Part shown: positions 59,450 through 64,000 of the stretch, one piece after another | Layout of the letters: every line of letters starts with the position of its first letter | Numbering within the stretch: the first letter of the stretch is position 1 | Translations under genes and position numbers: made by a program | Assembly: GCA_036768485.1 (NCBI GenBank) | Contig: JAVLUZ010000260.1 | Coordinates: 101,004-165,003 of the forward strand | Direction of reading: 5' to 3' | Length of the DNA: 64,000 nucleotides | Source of the DNA: Mermis nigrescens | Taxonomy: Eukaryota; Nematoda; Enoplea; Mermithida; Mermithidae | Notes under the pieces: generated by a model | The model's input: the letters and a program-made list of their open reading frames with translations, nothing else | Databases searched by the model: none | Told to the model about the DNA's origin: nothing

Positions 59450-59572
59450 CATTTCACTTTCGGGCAACATTCACTTTACCTCAATTTTTCTTCGAATTTA
59501 GCGGAAATCCACTCGGTCTATAAATAAAACGAAGTTCGTCAATTGGGACCTCCAAGTTATGTAACAGAGAGC
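59450..59572 (-). promoter_or_regulatory. LTR-element leader with possible primer-binding site
   Basis: Minus-strand sequence between the 5' LTR and the Polinton. tggaggtcccaattgac, ~18 bases after the LTR end, starts with the TGG complementary to a tRNA CCA end and could be the primer-binding site. The tRNA is not identified, and the distance from the LTR is larger than usual. Confidence 0.4.
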
Positions 59573-60096
59573 TGTTAAAAATGGCCTTTGAATCCAACCC
59601 TTGCCCCGTGCCTAATCCTTTGCTTCGAAGTGTAATCACTATTTCACAGCATAAATATGCTATGTATTAATTAAAGTCAAACAACTATAAACAATATTAA
59701 TGATTCACAAAATAAGCCAATAATATAGACACCAAATAACAACGTCGCTACATAATGTTGATTCCACAAAACCCAACTCCACACTACGCTCTTCAATCCC
59801 CAAAAACTAAAGACTGAACGTTTCGATAAATTACGAATCGAATGCAATTCTTAAACATAAATAAATTTACATAGAGATTCAAAGGACGCTCGCTCAAACG
59901 GCGTCTCAAACCTTTTAACCTACGTAATATCCCTACAAGGTAAACTAAATTACGCTACACAGAAAGAGAGACATGCTAAATAAGAAATCAAGGATCGCAA
60001 AATACGTGCCTAGAAACTTTAAACATAAATAAACCTACAGTGTATAATTTTTCACGATTAACAGTTTACAAAGTAATAATTTGCATCCACGCTACA
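59573..60096 (-). repeat. 5' LTR (relative to the minus-strand element)
   Basis: 524 bases, differing from 42242-42764 by scattered 1-3 base changes. Minus-strand ends TGTAGCG..TTAACA. Confidence 0.9.
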
Positions 60097-60200
60097 TAAT
60101 AAATGATTATTTTTATCATCATAAGTGCACTATCATTAAACTTCAGTAGAATGATGAATATCTTTCAAAATAGGATAATCAAGCTGAAATCTGCTGATAT

Positions 60201-60288
60201 GTCGAGTTGGCGCAGTGGTTGACAACTCCGTTCTCGGATGCGGTATTAAACAAAGAATGATGGGTTCGAATCTTCTGAATGCTGACTT
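60201..60288 (+). tRNA. tRNA-like sequence (Leu/Ser-like or SINE head)
   Basis: A-box-like TTGGCGCAGTGG and B-box-like GGGTTCGAATC 60 bases apart, preceded by gtcgag and ending gctgac. Acceptor pairing is incomplete. The A-to-B-box spacing would suit a tRNA with a long variable arm. A pseudogene or a tRNA-derived SINE is as likely. Confidence 0.4.
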
Positions 60289-60299
60289 TTTTCATTTTT

Positions 60300-62100
60300 T
60301 TTAATTCTTTTGGCAAAACCATGTACTTCATTTGACTCATATATCTATTTAGGTTCTGCAGATAACACTTTTTTGTTTTCTGAATTTCGCCTCAGTTCTC
60401 TAATAGGAATGTAAAGAGTGCGAAAATCTGGGGGCGAAAAGACACATTTTGGCCGAGTTTTCGACATGTTTATGTCTGCCAACAACTCCAGTTATAGTTT
60501 TAGGAAATTTTTTCTGACAGAAATGTACTTCGTATCAAGGGCTACCTTGTGCTTACCAGCAAACTTTTCTACAATCGATACGCAGTTATACCAGGGTTTT
60601 AAACTTTACTCTCTAGTGGATGAGTAAAAAAACAGATTTTGTCCAAGATTTCTCTGCCAAAAGTTGGGGTTAATTAAATAAAATAGAAATAAAGTAACTT
60701 CCAATGGCTACACGTCGAAGCGAGCCGCGTTCAAAAAAACGTTATATTGAGTTGTTTATGGGGTGTAAAGTTCGAAATCTGAGGTGTAAAGTGGGCGAAA
60801 AAATAGGTTTTTTCGTATTTTGATTGATAAATCATATCAAATATCTTGTGGAACATAAGTTTGGCACATACAAACCTACTACAATCAAAGGGCAACAAAC
60901 TGGCCCGAACCGAATTTATTTACATTCAATGGGCGTTAGGTTCAGATTTTTAAAGTTTACAATGTGGTGGACAGTGAAAAATGCGTTTTTGTACATTTTT
61001 TGTTCGCCATTTTCTCTGTTCAGAAGTCGGGCGAGGTCGAATAGGATAAAAATAAAGTAAAATTCTAGGTTTTTTTCTACGTAAAATCAGAATTGGGAAT
61101 CTGACTGTTAGTATTCTCTACACTTAGTAGTTTTGTAAAGTTTGCACAATTCATTTGTTGTTAATATGTAGTTTAGACTACAAATTTATTTTACTACCGA
61201 ATCTGAGCGTTAGTGTTCCTTACACTTGATATTTGCGTGAAATTTCGGAATTTTTACCGAGAAACTTTGTTTTTTAATTTACCATTATCCCACCTTTTCA
61301 ATTTTCTTAAAGTTTAAAATCTTTTACAATTCTCTTCATAATTTAATGGTAGGTTTAAACTTTAAGTTTCTCTTGGTTTACAACTCTCGCTTAGCAAGCT
61401 CATTTTTCAAAACTTTTTCATTGTGATCAATCGCGTTTAGTTCGGAATTGGTGGACGGCCCTTATTTTATTACTCGGCTTAAATAATTCAAGTGACTGTC
61501 TTTTGATTATTTTCTTTATCGCAAATTCAAACACCCAAATTTCAATTTAAAAATCATAAAAAATATCTCATAATTTTTATGTAAGATGACTGGCTGGTTG
61601 AGAGCTCTTTTTGTTGTTTTCATTGTTCATTGTGTTCGTAGGAACCAGAAAAGAAATAGTTTTTCGCCATAGGTATTCTCTGGCGAAAGCAAGTGAACAA
61701 AGCTTTTTGCGTTAATTATTATTCTGGTCCAAAATAGGTCAACTGACCTAGGGCGAAATTCCGGGGTTAATTAATTACTACTGCGTTAGGTTTTTAGGGC
61801 ATAGCTGCCAATAGCTCCTCAGGTACGGACGAATTTAGGTCCGAGGAGTTTGAGACCGTAGTTATTGAGGGTCGTGTGGTTGAGTCCGGCGTTTCGCCCT
61901 AGCAACCTGACCAGCGCTAAATGTAGCCAGGTACTTAAGTAAGTCCCGTAGGTACGTTATATGTCGTTTCCAAGTTAATTTAAATGTTGAACGACCTCTA
62001 TAACTTACAGGACTGTTTAGAATGTAACATATATTTACTATAGCTAATAAAACATAGTAAACTGTATACTTCCGACAATCAAGAGCATATCTAACTCAGT
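60300..62100. repeat. Dispersed repeat rich in GTGTAAAG, right flank of the LTR element
   Basis: Matches parts of 38.3-42.2 kb: aatgtaaagagtgcgaaaatctggggg.. (60411), a ggtgtaaag..gggcgaaaaa block (60765-60810), and a section with gaccgtagttattgagggtc..caacctgaccagcgctaaa (61850-61920) that matches 38.56-38.8 kb. No ORF with a recognised domain. Confidence 0.55.
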
Positions 62101-62307
62101 TTTAAATTCTACGCAGTCTGATTGATAGACGGTTATAAAATCTAGGGAGTCTTTTTTAAAAACAATATTTTTAAATTTAGAGGCAATTAATTTATGTTAA
62201 GAACAATATTGTTTTCCGCGTTCTTGGACTGCTGTCATTATTGTGGTATGTTACTCTATGTGTTTGCTGACTGATGCACTGAAATCATGCTAATTATAAG
62301 TAGGGTA

Positions 62308-63065
62308 CTAGCAAAGGAAAATGCTCCGATAGAACAAAAAAGATGAATATACTTGGAATTGTGAATTATTAAGGATGTAAAAGGAGGGGACTAGGAAGAA
62401 TCTACCTAAAGTCGCAAAATCTGCCAAAAATCAAACTTTCTATAAGCAACGCAAAAAATCGAAGTATATTCTGCGGTCAACACATTAGAATAAATATTTA
62501 ACCATAAAAATGATTGAAAAAGCAGCACGTTAGCTATGCAGCAGCTATGGGAAATGATATCGTGTAACAGTCTTTCTAAGCCAATTGAATGAAATAGCAA
62601 ACATCGATGCATCCAAAACAATTGCAAGAATTGTTGGTTCAAAACAATAGGAAACGCGTGAGTTTACTTGATATAGACTAAATGTAGGTACACTAGCATG
62701 CTCGTAACGATTGTGTGCACTAATCAATCGGACCCTGCTTTGCTTGCTATAATGCTCATAGCAAAATAAAACAACTTTAAATACAATAATACTAAGTTTT
62801 CTTTCAATCAGGATACGAAGCTAGTCAGTGTTGCTTCTTGCCAGCAATTTAAAAAAAGGAAACGTTATAGATTTCGTTTATTATCTGAAATTTTGAAAAT
62901 TATTCAAAAAAGACACTTTTTAGAGGCCGCAGAATATACTTCGATTTTTGCGTTGCTAAGAGAAAGTTTGATTTTTAGCAGATTTTGTGTTTTCAGGTCC
63001 TAAATAATCCACAATTCCAAGTATATTCATCTTTTTTGTTCCATCGTAGCATTTTTCTTTGCTAG
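62308..63065. mobile_element. TA-flanked element with long TIRs
   Basis: The left arm (62308-~62481) starts ctagcaaaggaaaatgct and contains agatgaatatacttggaatt and gaagtatattctgcgg. The right arm (~62925-63065) is its inverse. Each end is bordered by TA (62306-62307 and 63066-63067), as in Tc1/mariner derivatives. The ~440-base centre has no transposase. Confidence 0.72.
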
Positions 63066-63235
63066 TATACAATATCTATGGCTCCAGTCCAAGATTTTTA
63101 TCAGCATCGGATTGTGCAGATACGTTGCCGGTTTCTGAATGAGAAGCTTCCGGACACGCTGCAAAATATAGAATCTTCGAAAAACGGGCCATCTGACACA
63201 CTTGCGCTGGGCAAGGGGGAGGTTCGGATTCGGAC

Positions 63236-63458
63236 CACACCTGGGCGTGGGAGGGTTTGGGGTATGCACCCCCCAGAAACCAAAATAACCCCCAGAATTC
63301 AATTTTTAGAAATTTTTTTCGTTTTTTCGCAATTTTTGATGCCAATGGATAGTGCTTAATGAGAAACGTCGAAAAATGGTGTTTTTATCGCCATGCCACC
63401 ATTTTTTGACCTTCAAAAAATCTTGCACCCCCAAGAATTTTCTTGGTTCCAACGTATG
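63236..63458 (+). mobile_element. CT-MITE copy
   Basis: Ends cacacctgggcg and (inverted) catacgttgg; flanks attcggac (63228-63235) and gttgggac (63459-63466) match at six of eight positions. Confidence 0.7.
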
Positions 63459-63479
63459 GTTGGGACCGTCATGCGACTA

Positions 63480-63865
63480 CAGATCCTTCACTAAATCTAC
63501 TATATATTTGTGAAAGTTTGTTTGTATGTCCGGGGTTGGCTCCGGCCCCATAATACTTGGTGGGCTGACGTTTTGGCCCCAGCTCGACCTGCCGGCTGGG
63601 GGTGTAGTAGCGATCTTAGAAATTTTGACAAACGCACCCATTGGCCCTGGGCAGTGAGGGAGCGGGGCTTGGCCCGTGCTATAAGCCTCCATGATTTCGG
63701 GAGATGGCCGATTTTTTGCTATTTTTCAAAACTTAGTTTATACTGTTTGTATAGGGATACCCCGGCCAAGAGGAGCATGCTTGGCGACACTATGTACATT
63801 GTTATATGTCATAGCATTGGTCGGCACTGTGAAATATCAAAATACGGGTTTAACCAAATAATGCT
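63480..63865. other. Moderately GC-rich stretch, nothing recognised
   Basis: A 119-codon ORF (63510-63869, plus strand) runs through it without a recognisable domain. It may be part of a repeat that continues beyond the window. Confidence 0.3.
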
Positions 63866-64000
63866 ATAACATAGGCAATTTTATAAAATAGGCATGGTAT
63901 GAGATACTATGTGCAACAAGATAGGCAATGCTATAAGATAGGACGTGATATAAGATACCCTGTGCTACAGGATAGGCAGTACTATAAAATAGGACGTGAC
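63866..64000 (+). repeat. Start of a degenerate tandem array
   Basis: About three units of ~45 bases built of ataggcaatgctataagatagg, acgtgatataagatac and tgtgctac-like words, continuing past the window edge. Confidence 0.65.

Larger units (their letters stand above)
42242..60096 (-). mobile_element. Ty3/gypsy-type LTR retrotransposon carrying a Polinton
   Basis: Minus-strand element: 5' LTR 60096-59573, leader, gag, protease, RT, RNase H, integrase, an extra exonuclease-like ORF, purine tract and 3' LTR 42764-42242. It spans 17.9 kb, of which 10.2 kb is the inserted Maverick/Polinton at 49270-59443. Without it the element is ~7.7 kb. No 4-6 base TSD is visible outside the LTRs (agagt and taata), so flanks may have been rearranged. 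Confidence 0.88.

Noticed and set aside
42237..60101. TSD for the LTR retrotransposon
   Set aside because: Outer flanks (agagt and taata) do not match, so none is claimed even though the LTRs are clear.
63510..63869. 119-codon plus-strand ORF near the right edge
   Set aside because: No domain, GC-rich stretch of uncertain nature, runs into a tandem array; not listed as a gene.

Overview
This is a stretch of animal nuclear DNA, most likely from an arthropod. It is AT-rich, almost devoid of host coding sequence, and densely packed with transposable elements, many nested inside one another. The one host gene I recognise is on the minus strand: two coding exons (11461-11729 and 4817-4980) of an F-box/SPRY protein of the Fsn/FBXO45 type. 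They are joined by a 6.5-kb intron full of repeats, and the rest of the gene lies beyond the left edge. Species identity cannot be fixed from the sequence.

Layout. 1-4.8 kb: small non-autonomous DNA elements (several with visible target-site duplications, TSDs) and (TA)n tracts. 4.8-11.7 kb: the Fsn-like gene, with a hAT element carrying CACCGG subterminal arrays in its intron. 13-24.1 kb: a shattered CR1/Jockey-type LINE on the minus strand (ORF1, AP-endonuclease, reverse transcriptase, C-terminal part), broken by a hAT element, a nested stack of three or four elements, an AT-rich inverted-repeat element, and a 2-kb tandem duplication that copied part of the stack. 24.2-29.6 kb: two satellite-like arrays, fold-back elements and a hAT element with a recognisable C-terminal transposase domain. 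30-38.7 kb: tRNA-like sequences, small elements, a hAT element with CTGGATC arrays, and an internally deleted Tc1/mariner element.

42.2-60.1 kb is the most remarkable part. A minus-strand Ty3/gypsy-type LTR retrotransposon (LTRs 42242-42764 and 59573-60096; gag with a CCHC knuckle, protease, RT, RNase H, integrase) carries an extra ORF between integrase and the 3' LTR that looks like a captured DEDDy 3'-5' exonuclease (WRN/EXD2/RNase D fold). A 10.17-kb Maverick/Polinton derivative (49270-59443) is inserted between its leader and gag. It has a perfect 6-bp TSD (ggcaac) and AGT...ACT termini. It is a giant palindrome: two ~5-kb inverted arms, each with a decayed protein-primed DNA polymerase B gene, around a ~270-bp spacer.

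The LTR element is flanked on both sides (38.3-42.2 and 60.1-62.1 kb) by a poorly understood dispersed repeat rich in the motif GTGTAAAG. The right edge holds a TA-flanked inverted-repeat element, one more small element and a short tandem array. All mobile-element coding regions are broken by frameshifts or stops; none looks active. Insertion order can be read in many places from intact TSDs.
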